Assembly (NCBI GenBank): GCA_937907685.1 | Contig: CALCXF010000019.1 | Coordinates: 40,420-104,419 of the forward strand | From: an uncultured Nostocoides sp. | GTDB lineage: Bacteria; Actinomycetota; Actinomycetes; Actinomycetales; Dermatophilaceae | Direction: 5' to 3' | DNA length: 64,000 bases | Part shown: piece by piece, positions 1 through 9,628 of the stretch | How positions within the stretch are numbered: the first letter of the stretch is position 1 | How the letters are laid out: every line of letters begins with the position of its first letter | Position numbers and translations under genes: made by a program | Notes under the pieces: model-generated | Databases searched by the model: none | Seen by the model: the letters and a program-made list of their open reading frames with translations, nothing else | What the model was told of the DNA's origin: nothing

Positions 1-1187
1 AGCCGCGCTCGGTGCTCAGCGTCCTCGTCGCCCGCAGAGTAGACGATCGCCGGGTGGGTGTTGCCGTCACCGGCGTGCGCGACGACCGGGACCTGCACGG
101 CATACCGCTGCGCGATCTCCTCCACCGCGGCGAGGAGCGCGGGCAGCTGGGGGACGGGGACGCCGACGTCCTCGGGGAGCACGGCCCCCCGCGACTCCAG
201 GGCGGTGAAGTGCAGGCGCCGAGCGTGGACGAACAGCTCGCCCTCGTCGGGATCGTCGGTCGCGAAGACCTCCTTCGCCCCGGCCCGCTCGCACGCCGTC
301 ACGGCCGCGGACACCTCGTCGGCTCGGGCGCCGCCCGGGGCGTCCGACTGGATGACGAGCATGGCACCCGCCTGGCGGTCCAGCCCCATCGGCCGGAAGT
401 CCTCGACCGCGTTGAGCGAGGCGCGGTCCATGAGCTCGACCATCGACGCGCGGACCGTGCGACCCAGATCGACCACCGCCGCGGCCGCGGCGGCGACGGT
501 GGGGAAGGTGGCGACGACCGTCGCTCGCGGATGCTGTGCAGGTACCAGGCGCAGGACCGCACGGGTGACGACGCCGAGCGTGCCCTCGGAGCCGACGAAG
601 AGCCTCAGCAGCGGGAGGCCGGCCACGTCCTTGACCCGCTTGCCCCCGAGGGTGACCAGTGTCCCGTCGGCCAACACCACGTCGAGCCCGAGGACGTAGT
701 CCGCCGTGACGCCGTACTTCACGCAGCAGAGGCCACCGGCATTGGTCGCGATGTTGCCGCCGATGGAGCAGATCTCGTACGAGCTCGGGTCGGGCGGATA
801 CCACAGGCCGTGCTCAGCGGCCGCGCGCTTCACGTCGACGTTGAGGGCCCCGGGCTCGGCGACGGCGACCCGGCTGGCGAGATCGACCTCGACCGCCCGC
901 ATGCGTTCCGTCGACAGGACGATGCCACCGTCGACGGCGAGCGCCCCGCCGGAGAGTCCCGTGCCGGCCCCTCGAGGCACCACGGGAACACCGTGCCGGG
1001 TCGCCCAGCGCAGTGCCTGCTGCACCTGTCCGGCGTCCTGCGCGCGGACGGCCGCGAGCGGCATCCCCGCTGTGGCGTCGTGGGTCCAGTCGAACCGGTA
1101 CTTCTCCAGCGTCTCGGGGCTGCTCACGACCACACCGTCGGGCAGAGCGGCGACGAGCTCCGCGAGCATCCCCGACGCATCGGCCAT
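1..1187 (-). CDS. FAD-binding oxidase/dehydrogenase, GlcD/D-lactate dehydrogenase-like (3' end beyond window)
   Basis: Minus-strand reading starting at CAT 1185-1187 gives MADASGMLAELVAALPDGVVVSSPETLEKYRFDWTHDATAG...VPRGAGTGLSGGALAVDGGIVLS...SIGGNIATNAGGLCCVKYG...LFVGSEGTLGVVTRAVL, typical of FAD_binding_4 oxidases; no stop before the window edge. Confidence 0.9.
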   Translation of the reverse strand, partial: MADASGMLAELVAALPDGVVVSSPETLEKYRFDWTHDATAGMPLAAVRAQDAGQVQQALRWATRHGVPVVPRGAGTGLSGGALAVDGGIVLSTERMRAVEVDLASRVAVAEPGALNVDVKRAAAEHGLWYPPDPSSYEICSIGGNIATNAGGLCCVKYGVTADYVLGLDVVLADGTLVTLGGKRVKDVAGLPLLRLFVGSEGTLGVVTRAVLRLVPAQHPRATVVATFPTVAAAAAAVVDLGRTVRASMVELMDRASLNAVEDFRPMGLDRQAGAMLVIQSDAPGGARADEVSAAVTACERAGAKEVFATDDPDEGELFVHARRLHFTALESRGAVLPEDVGVPVPQLPALLAAVEEIAQRYAVQVPVVAHAGDGNTHPAIVYSAGDEDAEHRAR

Positions 1188-1202
1188 GACCCCACTCTCC
1201 CA

Positions 1203-2024
1203 TCAGAGGCGGCGGTCCTCGAGCACGGGGAAGTCGCGGCGGTATGCCGCGGTGATCCGGGTGTCGACCTCGACCGAGAGCACCTCCTCGTCGGCGGTTC
1301 GGGCCTGTGCGAGCACCTCTCCCGAAGCAGACACGACCTGGCTGTGGCCGCCCATCTGGTGCCCTGCGTGGGCACCGCCCGTGTTGCACTGCACCATGAC
1401 GCACTGGTTCTCGACGGCCCGGGCCTGGCCCAGCAGGGTCCAGTGCGCGACGCGAGCCGCCGGCCAGGCCGCGGTCACGAGGAACATCTCGGCCCCGGCG
1501 TCGACCTGACTCCGGTAGAGCTCGGGGAACCGCAGGTCGTAGCACGCGGAGAGTCCCGCCACGACGAGCTCGTCCGTCCCCGCACCGGCAGGGACGCGGG
1601 TCACCACGACGTCCTCACCCGCCTCCATGAGCCTCGGCTCCCCCGCGCCGAAGCCGAACCGGTGCACCTTCCGGTAGACCGCGCGGAGGCCGCCGTCCGC
1701 CGCATACACGACGGAGGTGTTGGCGAGGTCACGGCCGTCGACACCGGGCTCCGGGAGGCGCTCCACGAAGGAGCCGGCGTGCAGCGTCGCCCCCACCGCT
1801 CGGGCGGCATCCACCATGGCCGCCGCCCACGGCCCGTCGAGCGGTTGCGCCTCACGGGACCAGCGGGTGTAGTCGAACCCCGTGGCGGCCCACAGCTCCG
1901 GAAGGATGACGAGGTCGTGGCCGGCCTGCGCCGCGACGAGCCCGGCGACCCGGTCGACCCGCGCGTCGAAGGACTCGCCGTCGTCGTAGGCGAGCTGGAT
2001 GACCGCGACGCGCATGTCGCTCAT
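1203..2024 (-). CDS. Carbon-nitrogen hydrolase (nitrilase superfamily)
   Basis: MSDMRVAVIQLAYDDGES...VILPELW...YRKVHRFGFG...SACYDLRFPELYR; catalytic E-K-C pattern. Confidence 0.9.
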   Translation of the reverse strand: MSDMRVAVIQLAYDDGESFDARVDRVAGLVAAQAGHDLVILPELWAATGFDYTRWSREAQPLDGPWAAAMVDAARAVGATLHAGSFVERLPEPGVDGRDLANTSVVYAADGGLRAVYRKVHRFGFGAGEPRLMEAGEDVVVTRVPAGAGTDELVVAGLSACYDLRFPELYRSQVDAGAEMFLVTAAWPAARVAHWTLLGQARAVENQCVMVQCNTGGAHAGHQMGGHSQVVSASGEVLAQARTADEEVLSVEVDTRITAAYRRDFPVLEDRRL

Positions 2025-3991
2025 CCTCCCCCGCGTAGCCGAGCCAGGCGCTCGTTGTAGGCCTTGAGCTCGGCGTCGCCGTCCCGGTCGGCCTGACGGT
2101 CCTTGCGCGCCGTCTCCTTCTCGTCCGTGCGGAACCACTGGACCGCGACGATGACCGCGAGGATGAGCGTCGGCGCCTCCCCGACGCCCCAGGCGATCTC
2201 CCCCGCCCGTTGCTGGTCGGCGAGGACGTCCGGTCCCCAGGGAAGGTTGAGCTGGAGGAAGAAGTCCGGAGCCACCAGGTCCTCGCTGCCCGTCAGCGCC
2301 ACGCCGAAGAACGCGTGGAACGAGATCGTCGCGAAGAGGATGCCGAGGAGCCCGAGCGGGCTCCACCGCGGCACTCCGGGGTCGATGCCGATGAGGACCC
2401 ACGTGAAGAGGTAACCGGTCAGGAGGAAGTGGGCCAGCATCAGCAGGTGACCCGTGTGCGTCGTCAGCGACAGCTCGAACAGCCCGGTCCAGTAGAAGGC
2501 CGCCAGGCTGAAGAAGAAGAGAGCCGCCGCCACGACCGGGTTGGCGAGCACCCGCATCGCCCGTGAGTGCACGACCTGGAGGAGGACCTCACGGGGCCCC
2601 CAGGTCTTGTCCGGCCGAGCCTTGAGGGTTCGCAGTGCGAGTGTCACCGGCGCGCCGGGCACGAGGAGGATCGGGACGAGCATGGCCACGACCATGTGCA
2701 TGACCATGTGCACGCTGAAGAGCACGCGGCCCCAGATCCCCGGCGCCCCGGACGTGGCCCACACGAAGAGGGTCCACCCGAGCACCCAGCAGATCGTCCG
2801 ACCCACGGGCCAGGTGTCGCCGCGGCGGCGCAGCCGCACGACCCCCGCGAGGTACAGGGAGACGGCCAGCGCGGCCGTGCCGAGGAGGAGCCAGTCGACG
2901 CGCCAGGCGGTGAGCCAGTCGGCGCCGAGGATCGGGCCCGGGTCGGGGAACCCGGTGAGCTCGAGGATGCGGCTCGGCGCCGGCGGGGCGTCCGGCACCG
3001 GCGGGAGGCTGCGGGCCAGCACCGCCGCGAGCCCGGTGGCCGCTCCCATGAGCACCACGTCGCCGAGGGCGAGCCGCGCGAAGGCCCGGCCGTCGCCCGG
3101 GTCGGCCCGGAGCCGGGTCGTGATGTTCCGCCGGTGCAGCCACCCGAGGACTCCCAGCACGCCGAGGGCCAGCGCCTTCAGCGCGACCACCGTGCCGTAT
3201 GCCGTGGCGAGGGCACTCAGGGAACCCAGCCGGATCCAGGCCTGCTGGAGGCCGGTGACGGTGACCGCGGCGAAGCACCAGCCGGCGACGGTCGAGTAGC
3301 GGGCCACCGTCGCCCCGAGGTCGCTGCCGAGCTGCGAGCGCATCACCACGAGGGCCATCAGGCCCCCGGTCCAGGCGACGACGCCGAGCAGGTGGACGGC
3401 CAGGGCGTTGACGGCGTCCTCGTGGCTGGCGGAGCCGGCCGCATGTCCCGTGAGGGCCAGCACGACGACGGCGGCGAGGGTGGTCACGGCGAGCCATGCC
3501 ATGGGTGCCCGACGCCTCGTGACACTGGCCGCGGCGGCGACGCCGACCGCGGCGAGGGCGCTGAGGAGCAGCACCCGGGTGGTCTCCAGCGTCCACGTGA
3601 AGGACAGGAGCTGGCTGAACAGGTCGGGGCTGGAGACCGGCGTGCCGGCAAGGTCGGCGAAGGTCAGCACCACCTCGAGCAGGGCGGCGGCCGCCCACAC
3701 GACCGCAGCGCGCGCGGCATACCGCGTGGCCGTGAGCCGGCGCTCAGTACCCACCCGCTCCGGTGCCAGGAAGGCGGCGAGGCCGAGGAGGCCGACGGTC
3801 GCGCTGGCCGCCAGGGTGCTCACCGTCGAGACCAGCGGCACCCCCCACCGGACGACAGGGCCGGGGTCGGCGAGGTCGAGCGGGGCCGTCGCACCGGTGA
3901 GCACGGCGGCCACCACGGCCGCGACCAGGCCGGCGGCGACAGCGAGACCCAGGGGTCGCGCCAGCGCCGAGCTCTGTGGGGTGGCGGCCAT
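2021..3991 (-). CDS. CopD-domain plus CtaG-like cytochrome c oxidase assembly membrane protein (fusion)
   Basis: MAATPQSSALARPLGL...; many TM segments; C-terminal half HMVMHMVVAMLVPILLVPGAPVTLALRTLKAR...HFLLTGYLFTWVLIGIDPGVPRWSP typical of caa3 CtaG; stop overlaps next start. Confidence 0.82.
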   Translation of the reverse strand: MAATPQSSALARPLGLAVAAGLVAAVVAAVLTGATAPLDLADPGPVVRWGVPLVSTVSTLAASATVGLLGLAAFLAPERVGTERRLTATRYAARAAVVWAAAALLEVVLTFADLAGTPVSSPDLFSQLLSFTWTLETTRVLLLSALAAVGVAAAASVTRRRAPMAWLAVTTLAAVVVLALTGHAAGSASHEDAVNALAVHLLGVVAWTGGLMALVVMRSQLGSDLGATVARYSTVAGWCFAAVTVTGLQQAWIRLGSLSALATAYGTVVALKALALGVLGVLGWLHRRNITTRLRADPGDGRAFARLALGDVVLMGAATGLAAVLARSLPPVPDAPPAPSRILELTGFPDPGPILGADWLTAWRVDWLLLGTAALAVSLYLAGVVRLRRRGDTWPVGRTICWVLGWTLFVWATSGAPGIWGRVLFSVHMVMHMVVAMLVPILLVPGAPVTLALRTLKARPDKTWGPREVLLQVVHSRAMRVLANPVVAAALFFFSLAAFYWTGLFELSLTTHTGHLLMLAHFLLTGYLFTWVLIGIDPGVPRWSPLGLLGILFATISFHAFFGVALTGSEDLVAPDFFLQLNLPWGPDVLADQQRAGEIAWGVGEAPTLILAVIVAVQWFRTDEKETARKDRQADRDGDAELKAYNERLARLRGGG

Positions 3992-4018
3992 GTCACCCAG
4001 CGTAGGTACTGTGACGGC

Positions 4019-4867
4019 ATGCCCGTGCACCCCCCGGCACCCAGCGAGCTGGGCGAGCTCGTCGACGCGTACGCCCAGACCGTGCAGTGCGTCATCGACC
4101 TCGGGCGGACCACCCGCCCAGGAGACGCCGACCTCCCGACGGACTGCCCCGGGTGGACGGTCCGCGACCAGGTCGCCCATGTGGCGAGTACCGAGGCGAT
4201 GGTGGCGGGTGAGCCGGTGCCCGACATCGACGTTCGCGAGCACGCGCACGTGCGGCACGCGTTCGGCGAGCGGGTCGAGAAGTACGTCGAGTCCCGTCGG
4301 GGTCGCGACCTCGAGGAGGTGCTCGACGAGCTCGAGGAGCGTCTTGCCGAGCGGCTGCACGTCTACCGCTCGGGGCACGAGTGGGCCGAGCAGCAGATCC
4401 AGGGGCCGTTCGGCCCGACGACGATGGAGGGGCTGCTCCGCATCCGCGTCTTCGACATCTGGATGCACGAGCAGGACATCCGCGAGGCGCTCGGACGCCC
4501 CGGCGGGCTCGACAGCCCGGCCGCGGCGCACAGCATCAGCCGGCTTTTCGCGACTCTGCCACGCATCGTGGCCAGGGACGCAGCGATCGAGCCGGGGAAC
4601 GCCGTCGTCCTCGACCTCACGGGTCCCACGGTGGGCCGGGCCGGCGCGCGGGTCGAGGAGCACGAGGGGAAGGCCGTCGGCGTGCCTCTCTTCACGGGAG
4701 ACGCCGAGGAGCACCCCGATGTCGTGACGACCTCGCTGACCATGTCGACCCAGGTGGCCGGCCGGCTCGCGGGCGGCCGACGAGCCCCGGACGAGCTGCA
4801 CGTCGTGGTCCACGGCGACGAGGACGTCGCCCGGCGGGTCCTGGACCACCTCGTCATCACCCCCTGA
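4019..4867 (+). CDS. Maleylpyruvate isomerase family mycothiol-dependent enzyme
   Basis: MPVHPPAPSELGELVDAYAQTVQCVIDLGRTTRPGDADLPTDCPGWTVRDQVAHVAS...RVFDIWMHEQDIREAL: DinB-like/mycothiol-dependent family. Confidence 0.85.
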   Translation: MPVHPPAPSELGELVDAYAQTVQCVIDLGRTTRPGDADLPTDCPGWTVRDQVAHVASTEAMVAGEPVPDIDVREHAHVRHAFGERVEKYVESRRGRDLEEVLDELEERLAERLHVYRSGHEWAEQQIQGPFGPTTMEGLLRIRVFDIWMHEQDIREALGRPGGLDSPAAAHSISRLFATLPRIVARDAAIEPGNAVVLDLTGPTVGRAGARVEEHEGKAVGVPLFTGDAEEHPDVVTTSLTMSTQVAGRLAGGRRAPDELHVVVHGDEDVARRVLDHLVITP

Positions 4868-4911
4868 CACGGCCGTCCGCGGCTCTGGGAATGCGGCTGC
4901 CCCGGCAGTAG

Positions 4912-4928
4912 TTGCGTGCAGCAAGCAA
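4912..4928. promoter_or_regulatory. Putative MarR operator, 17-bp near-palindrome TTGCGTGC-A-GCAAGCAA
   Basis: Read directly; centred ~30 nt upstream of the MarR start codon. Confidence 0.7.
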
Positions 4929-4948
4929 TTTGTCTGCCAGGAGCCCCC

Positions 4949-5425
4949 ATGCCGCCCGACTCGTCGTCATCACCGACCCTCACGCTCGGCGACCACCTCG
5001 TCCGGGTCGTCAAGCTGCTCCACACGGTCCGCCAGCAGGCGCCGCGTCAGCACCCCCACGTGGACCCCATGGCGTATCCGTTGCTGTTCAACCTTCGCGC
5101 CCAGCCGATGCGGGTGTCGGCGCTGGCGGAGGCGGTCCACTCCGACGTCTCCACGGTCAGCCGCCAGGTGAGCACGCTCGTCGACCTCGGGTTCGTCCGT
5201 CGAGGCCCCGACCCGGACGACCGCCGCGCCCAGGCGCTCTCGCTCACCGCCGAGGGCACGGAGCTGCTCGTCGCCATCCGCGAGGACCGCGACCGATGGC
5301 TCCATGGTCTCCTCGCCGACTGGTCCAGCGACGACGTCGCGGCGTTCTCCACCCACCTCCAGCACTTCGCCTCGGACCTCGAGGCGTCCCTCCAGACCAC
5401 CACCTCCCGAAGGACGGACCGATGA
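4949..5425 (+). CDS. MarR-family transcriptional regulator
   Basis: MPPDSSSSPTLTLGDHLVRVVKLLHTVRQ...MRVSALAEAVHSDVSTVSRQVSTLVDLGFVRRGPDPDDRRAQALSLTAEG; GGAG-like RBS upstream. Confidence 0.9.
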   Translation: MPPDSSSSPTLTLGDHLVRVVKLLHTVRQQAPRQHPHVDPMAYPLLFNLRAQPMRVSALAEAVHSDVSTVSRQVSTLVDLGFVRRGPDPDDRRAQALSLTAEGTELLVAIREDRDRWLHGLLADWSSDDVAAFSTHLQHFASDLEASLQTTTSRRTDR

Positions 5426-7089
5426 GCGAGTCCACCCGAGCGCTGTCGGCGAACCCGGTGGAACCCCTGGGCCACCGGCAGATCGTCACGATCCTCATCG
5501 GGCTCATGATGGGCATGTTCCTCGCCGCGCTCGACCAGACGATCGTCGCGACGGCCATCCGCACGATCGCCGACGACCTCCAGGGGCTGAACCACCAGGC
5601 GTGGGCGACGACGGCATACCTCATCACCTCGACGATCGTCACCCCGCTCTACGGCAAGCTGGGCGACATCTACGGCCGCAAGAAGCTGTTCATCACGGCG
5701 ATCAGCATCTTCATCTTCGGCTCGGTCCTCTGCGCCTTCGCGACGTCGATGGGGTCGCTCGCGTTCTACCGGGCGGTCCAGGGCATCGGAGCCGGTGGCC
5801 TCTTCTCACTCGCCCTCGCGATCATCGGCGACATCGTCCCGCCGCGGGAGCGCGCCAAGTACCAGGGCTACTTCCTCGCCGTGTTCGGGACCGCGTCGGT
5901 GCTCGGCCCGGTCATCGGTGGCTTCTTCGCCGGAGCGGACAGCATCCTCGGCATCGAGGGCTGGCGCTGGGTCTTCCTCGTCAACGTCCCCGTCGGCGCC
6001 GCTGCGCTCGCCGTGGTCTCCAAGACCTTGCACCTGCACCACACCCGCCTCGACCACCGCATCGACTGGCCAGGAGCCGCGCTCCTCTCGACTGCGCTCG
6101 TGCCGCTCCTCCTCGTCGCCGAGCAGGGTCGGGAGTGGGGCTGGAGCGCCGTGTCGTCCACGACCTGCTACGTCGTCGGCGTGCTGGGAGCGATCGGCTT
6201 CTTCTGGCAGGAGTGGCGGATGAAGGAGGAGGCGATCCTCCCGCTCGCGATGTTCCGCAACAGGACCGTCGGCGTCTCCTCGGTCGCGTCGGTCCTCATC
6301 GGCGTCGCGATGTTCGGCGGGCTCGCCGCCCTGCCGCTCTACCTCCAGATCGTCAAGGGGGCGACACCGACCGAAGCCGGCCTGTTGCTCCTGCCGATGA
6401 CGCTGGGCATCATGTTCGGCTCGATCCTCTCCGGTCAGATCATCTCCCGCACCGGGCGCTACCGGATGTTCCCGATCATCGGCTCGGGCCTCCTCGCCGT
6501 CTCCCTCTTCGTCTTCCACTACGTGGAGTTCGACACCCCGCTCTGGCAGACGATGATCGTCATGCTGGCCTTCGGGATCGGGCTCGGCTTCAACTTCCAG
6601 CCGCTCACCCTCGCCGTGCAGAATGCCGTGCCGCCCCAGCAGATCGGCGTGGCCACGTCGACGGCGACCTTCACCCGGCAGATCGGTGGAGCGCTCGGCA
6701 CGGCCGTCTTCCTGTCCATCCTGTTCTCGACCGCCGGCGAGAAGATCGAGGCGGCCCTGCGGGTGGCGGTCCCGACGCCGGACTTCCAGGCCGCCCTCGC
6801 CGATCCGGCGAACGCGGCGGCGGCCGGCCGGTTCCAGGACGCCCAGGCACGTGAGGCGGCTGGAGCCGTGCTCCAGGACAGCTCCTTCCTCAACGACCTC
6901 GACGAGCGGCTGGCCAGGCCGTTCCTCATCGGGTTCTCGGAGGCGATGGACCTCGTGTTCCTCGTCGGCGCCGGTGTCATGGTCGTGGGCTTCCTCGTCA
7001 TGCTCCTGCTCCCCCACGTCGAGCTGCGCAAGAGTGCAACCTACGGACAGAGGACGAGCGACGAGAGTGCGGCCGCCGCCGCGCACTGA
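5422..7089 (+). CDS. MFS drug:H+ antiporter, DHA2 (EmrB/QacA) family
   Basis: MSESTRALSANPVEPLGHRQIVTILIGLMMGMFLAALDQTIVATAIRTIADDL...; ATGA overlap with the MarR gene. Confidence 0.93.
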   Translation: MSESTRALSANPVEPLGHRQIVTILIGLMMGMFLAALDQTIVATAIRTIADDLQGLNHQAWATTAYLITSTIVTPLYGKLGDIYGRKKLFITAISIFIFGSVLCAFATSMGSLAFYRAVQGIGAGGLFSLALAIIGDIVPPRERAKYQGYFLAVFGTASVLGPVIGGFFAGADSILGIEGWRWVFLVNVPVGAAALAVVSKTLHLHHTRLDHRIDWPGAALLSTALVPLLLVAEQGREWGWSAVSSTTCYVVGVLGAIGFFWQEWRMKEEAILPLAMFRNRTVGVSSVASVLIGVAMFGGLAALPLYLQIVKGATPTEAGLLLLPMTLGIMFGSILSGQIISRTGRYRMFPIIGSGLLAVSLFVFHYVEFDTPLWQTMIVMLAFGIGLGFNFQPLTLAVQNAVPPQQIGVATSTATFTRQIGGALGTAVFLSILFSTAGEKIEAALRVAVPTPDFQAALADPANAAAAGRFQDAQAREAAGAVLQDSSFLNDLDERLARPFLIGFSEAMDLVFLVGAGVMVVGFLVMLLLPHVELRKSATYGQRTSDESAAAAAH

Positions 7090-7097
7090 GCCCGCAC

Positions 7098-8387
7098 TCA
7101 GGCCGTGACCGGTGTGCTGTCCTGCTCCAGGGCCCGGCCCCCCGCCAGCTCGGCGCCCTCGAGGTGCCGGTAGCGGAGGGCGATGAGCGCGAGGGCCAGG
7201 CCACCGCTCACCACGGGGACGGCATACGCGAGCTGGGCGCCCCATGCCTCGATGGCCCAGCCGCCGACGGCCGAACCGGCGGAGATGCCGATGAGGATGC
7301 CGGTGACGGCAACCGCCATGCCCTCGGTGACGAGCGCCTTGGGGACGAGGCGCTGGGCCAGGGAGAGGCTCGTGATGAGCAGGGGAGCCGTCGCGGACCC
7401 GGCGACGAACATGACGACCGCCAGCGGCCACAGTCCGTCGACGAGCAGGGCGGGAACCTCCAGCACGAACATGCCCGTCGCCGCGATGACGAGCCGGCGG
7501 GTCATGGTGGACCGGAACACCCGGCTGCCGAAGACGATGCCGGCGAGTGTCGAGCCCAGGGCGAAGGCGCCGAGAATGACGCTCGCGAAGCCGGTCTGGC
7601 CTGCCTCCTTGGCATAGGCCACGGCGATCACCTCGTTGGCGCCGAAGATGACGCCGGTCATGACCAGGGCGGTCGCGACCAGGAGCAGGCCCGGGCGCCG
7701 CACGGCGAAACCGGTCGGACGGTCGGCGTGGGGGACCACCGGCGGTTCGGTGGCTCGGGCCGCGAGGAAGGTGAGCATGCCCGCGGTGAAGAGGAGCTCG
7801 GCGAGCAGCAGACCCGCCTCGGGGAACCACAGCGTCGACACGAGGACGGCCAGCACCGGGCCGACGACGAAGGAGGCCTCGTCGGCGACCTGCTCGAAGC
7901 TCATCGCGGTGTGCAGCCGCTGCGGCTCGTGGCGGAAGATGTGCGCCCACCGCGCCCGCGACATCGGACCGGGTTCGGGCAGGACGGCCGAGAGGCCGTA
8001 GAACAGGAACAGGGTCCACGCGGGCGCGTCGCGCCAGGAGAGCACGACCACGGTCAAGCCACAGGCGGCGGACACGAGGACGAACGGCAGGGCAACGCGG
8101 CGCTGACCGTGCTTGTCGACGAGCCGGCCGATGACCGGTCCCGCAACGGCGAGGACCGCCAGACCGACGGCGGAGACCGCGCCGGCCAACCCGAACGACC
8201 CGCGACGCTCACTGAGCATGACGATGACCGCCACCCCGAACATCGCCCCGCCGGTGCGTGACAAGGTCGTTCCGGCGATGAACGGCAGGGCGCCGGGCAC
8301 GCGGAACAGAGGGGCATAGGCGGACAGCACGAGAAGCTCCGGGTCGACGAAGGGGTGGTGGTGGTCCGGTCGGCGGACCGACACCAT
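7098..8387 (-). CDS. MFS transporter
   Basis: ORF 429 aa; SAYAPLFRVPGALPFIAGTTLSRTGGAMFGVAVIVMLSERRGSFGLAGAVSAVGL, multi-TM. Confidence 0.85.
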   Translation of the reverse strand: MVSVRRPDHHHPFVDPELLVLSAYAPLFRVPGALPFIAGTTLSRTGGAMFGVAVIVMLSERRGSFGLAGAVSAVGLAVLAVAGPVIGRLVDKHGQRRVALPFVLVSAACGLTVVVLSWRDAPAWTLFLFYGLSAVLPEPGPMSRARWAHIFRHEPQRLHTAMSFEQVADEASFVVGPVLAVLVSTLWFPEAGLLLAELLFTAGMLTFLAARATEPPVVPHADRPTGFAVRRPGLLLVATALVMTGVIFGANEVIAVAYAKEAGQTGFASVILGAFALGSTLAGIVFGSRVFRSTMTRRLVIAATGMFVLEVPALLVDGLWPLAVVMFVAGSATAPLLITSLSLAQRLVPKALVTEGMAVAVTGILIGISAGSAVGGWAIEAWGAQLAYAVPVVSGGLALALIALRYRHLEGAELAGGRALEQDSTPVTA

Positions 8388-8422
8388 GGTCGCCGCTCAG
8401 GCGAGGCCACGGCAACGCGGTA

Positions 8423-9598
8423 TCAGCGGAAGGCCGACTCCCCGGTGAGCGCCTGACCGATGACGAGGGTGTGCATCTCGACCGTGCCCTCGTAGGTGAG
8501 GACCGACTCCAGGTTGTTGGCGTGCCGCATGACCGGCCACTCACCGCTCACCCCGTTGGCGCCGAGGATGGTCCGCGCGGTCCGGCAGATCTCCAGAGCC
8601 TTCGTGACGTTGTTGTACTTGCCGACCGACACCTGCTCCGGCCGCAGTCCGACGGTGTCCTTGCGCCGTCCGAGGTGCAGCGCGAGGAGCTGGCCCAGCT
8701 GGAGCTCGGTCGCCATGGCGGCGAGCTTGGCCTGGGTCAGCTGGAAGCCGGCGATGGGGCGGTCGAACTGCACGCGCTCCATCGAGTAGCGCCGAGCCGC
8801 CTCCAGCGAGGAGCGGGCCGCGCCGAGCGACCCCCAGACGATGCCGTAGCGCGCCTCGGACAGACAGGCGAGCGGACCCTTGAGGCCACGGACGTCGGGA
8901 AGCACGGCATCCGCGGGCAGCCGGAGATCCTCGAACGTGAGCTCCGAGGTGACCGAGGCACGCAGCGACATCTTGTGGAGGATCTTGTGCGCCGTGAAGC
9001 CGCGGGTCCGGGTCGGCACCACGAAACCCCGGATGCCGCCGTGCTCCTCACCGGCGTTCGCCCAGACGACGGCGACGTCGGCGATTGACCCGTTGGTGAT
9101 CCACGTCTTCGAGCCGTTGAGCACCCAGTCCTCGCCGTCGCGGCGCGCACGGGTTCGCATCGAGGCGGGGTCCGAGCCGTGGTCGGGCTCGGTGAGGCCG
9201 AAGCAGCCGATCGCCTCACCGGCCGCCATCCTCGGCAGCCACTCCTGCTTGTGGTCCTCCGTGCCGAACCGCCAGATGGCGAACATCGCGAGGCTTCCCT
9301 GCACCGACACCAGCGACCGGATGCCGGAGTCGCTCGCCTCGAGCTCGAGGCAGGCGAGGCCGTAGTCGACGGAGCCGAGCCCCGCACAGCCGTAACCCTC
9401 GAGATGCATGCCGAGCAGGCCGACCTTGCCGAACTCGCGGGCCAGCTCTCGGGCCGCGGGCAGGTCTCCCTGCTCGTACCACTGCATGACGTACGGGTCG
9501 ACGGCGTCCTCGCAGACCTGCCGGGTGGCCGCCCGGATCGCCTTCTCCTCGTCGGTGAGGAGGCTGTCGAGGTCGAGGAGGTCGAGTGGGTCGGACAT
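8423..9598 (-). CDS. gcdH: Acyl-CoA dehydrogenase, glutaryl-CoA dehydrogenase-like
   Basis: MSDPLDLLDLDSLLTDEEKAIRAATRQVCEDAVDPYVMQWYEQGDLPAARELAREFGKVGLLGMHLEGYGCAG...ETEPDHGSDP-type motif FGLTEPDHGSDPASMRTRA...TYEGTVEMHTLVIGQALTG. Confidence 0.88.
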   Translation of the reverse strand: MSDPLDLLDLDSLLTDEEKAIRAATRQVCEDAVDPYVMQWYEQGDLPAARELAREFGKVGLLGMHLEGYGCAGLGSVDYGLACLELEASDSGIRSLVSVQGSLAMFAIWRFGTEDHKQEWLPRMAAGEAIGCFGLTEPDHGSDPASMRTRARRDGEDWVLNGSKTWITNGSIADVAVVWANAGEEHGGIRGFVVPTRTRGFTAHKILHKMSLRASVTSELTFEDLRLPADAVLPDVRGLKGPLACLSEARYGIVWGSLGAARSSLEAARRYSMERVQFDRPIAGFQLTQAKLAAMATELQLGQLLALHLGRRKDTVGLRPEQVSVGKYNNVTKALEICRTARTILGANGVSGEWPVMRHANNLESVLTYEGTVEMHTLVIGQALTGESAFR

Positions 9599-9628
9599 GC
9601 CCTCCATGATGACGGGTGCGGCGACCCC

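Noticed and set aside
12-2060. 682-aa plus-strand ORF, and other very long ORFs opposite clear genes (2567-4867 +, 11037-13793 +, 5806-8019 -, 53107-55293 -, 61288-63936 +)
   Set aside because: Arg/Gly/Asp/His/Val-rich translations with no recognisable domains, antisense to well-supported genes. High-GC third-position bias creates such open frames.
3992-4924. N-terminal extension of the CopD/CtaG ORF up to 4924
   Set aside because: The extension is antisense to the mycothiol-dependent enzyme gene; the clear start MAATPQSSALARP is at 3991.
5047-5642. Minus-strand ORFs opposite the MarR/MFS genes
   Set aside because: Low-complexity Arg/Ser-rich shadows of strongly supported plus-strand genes.
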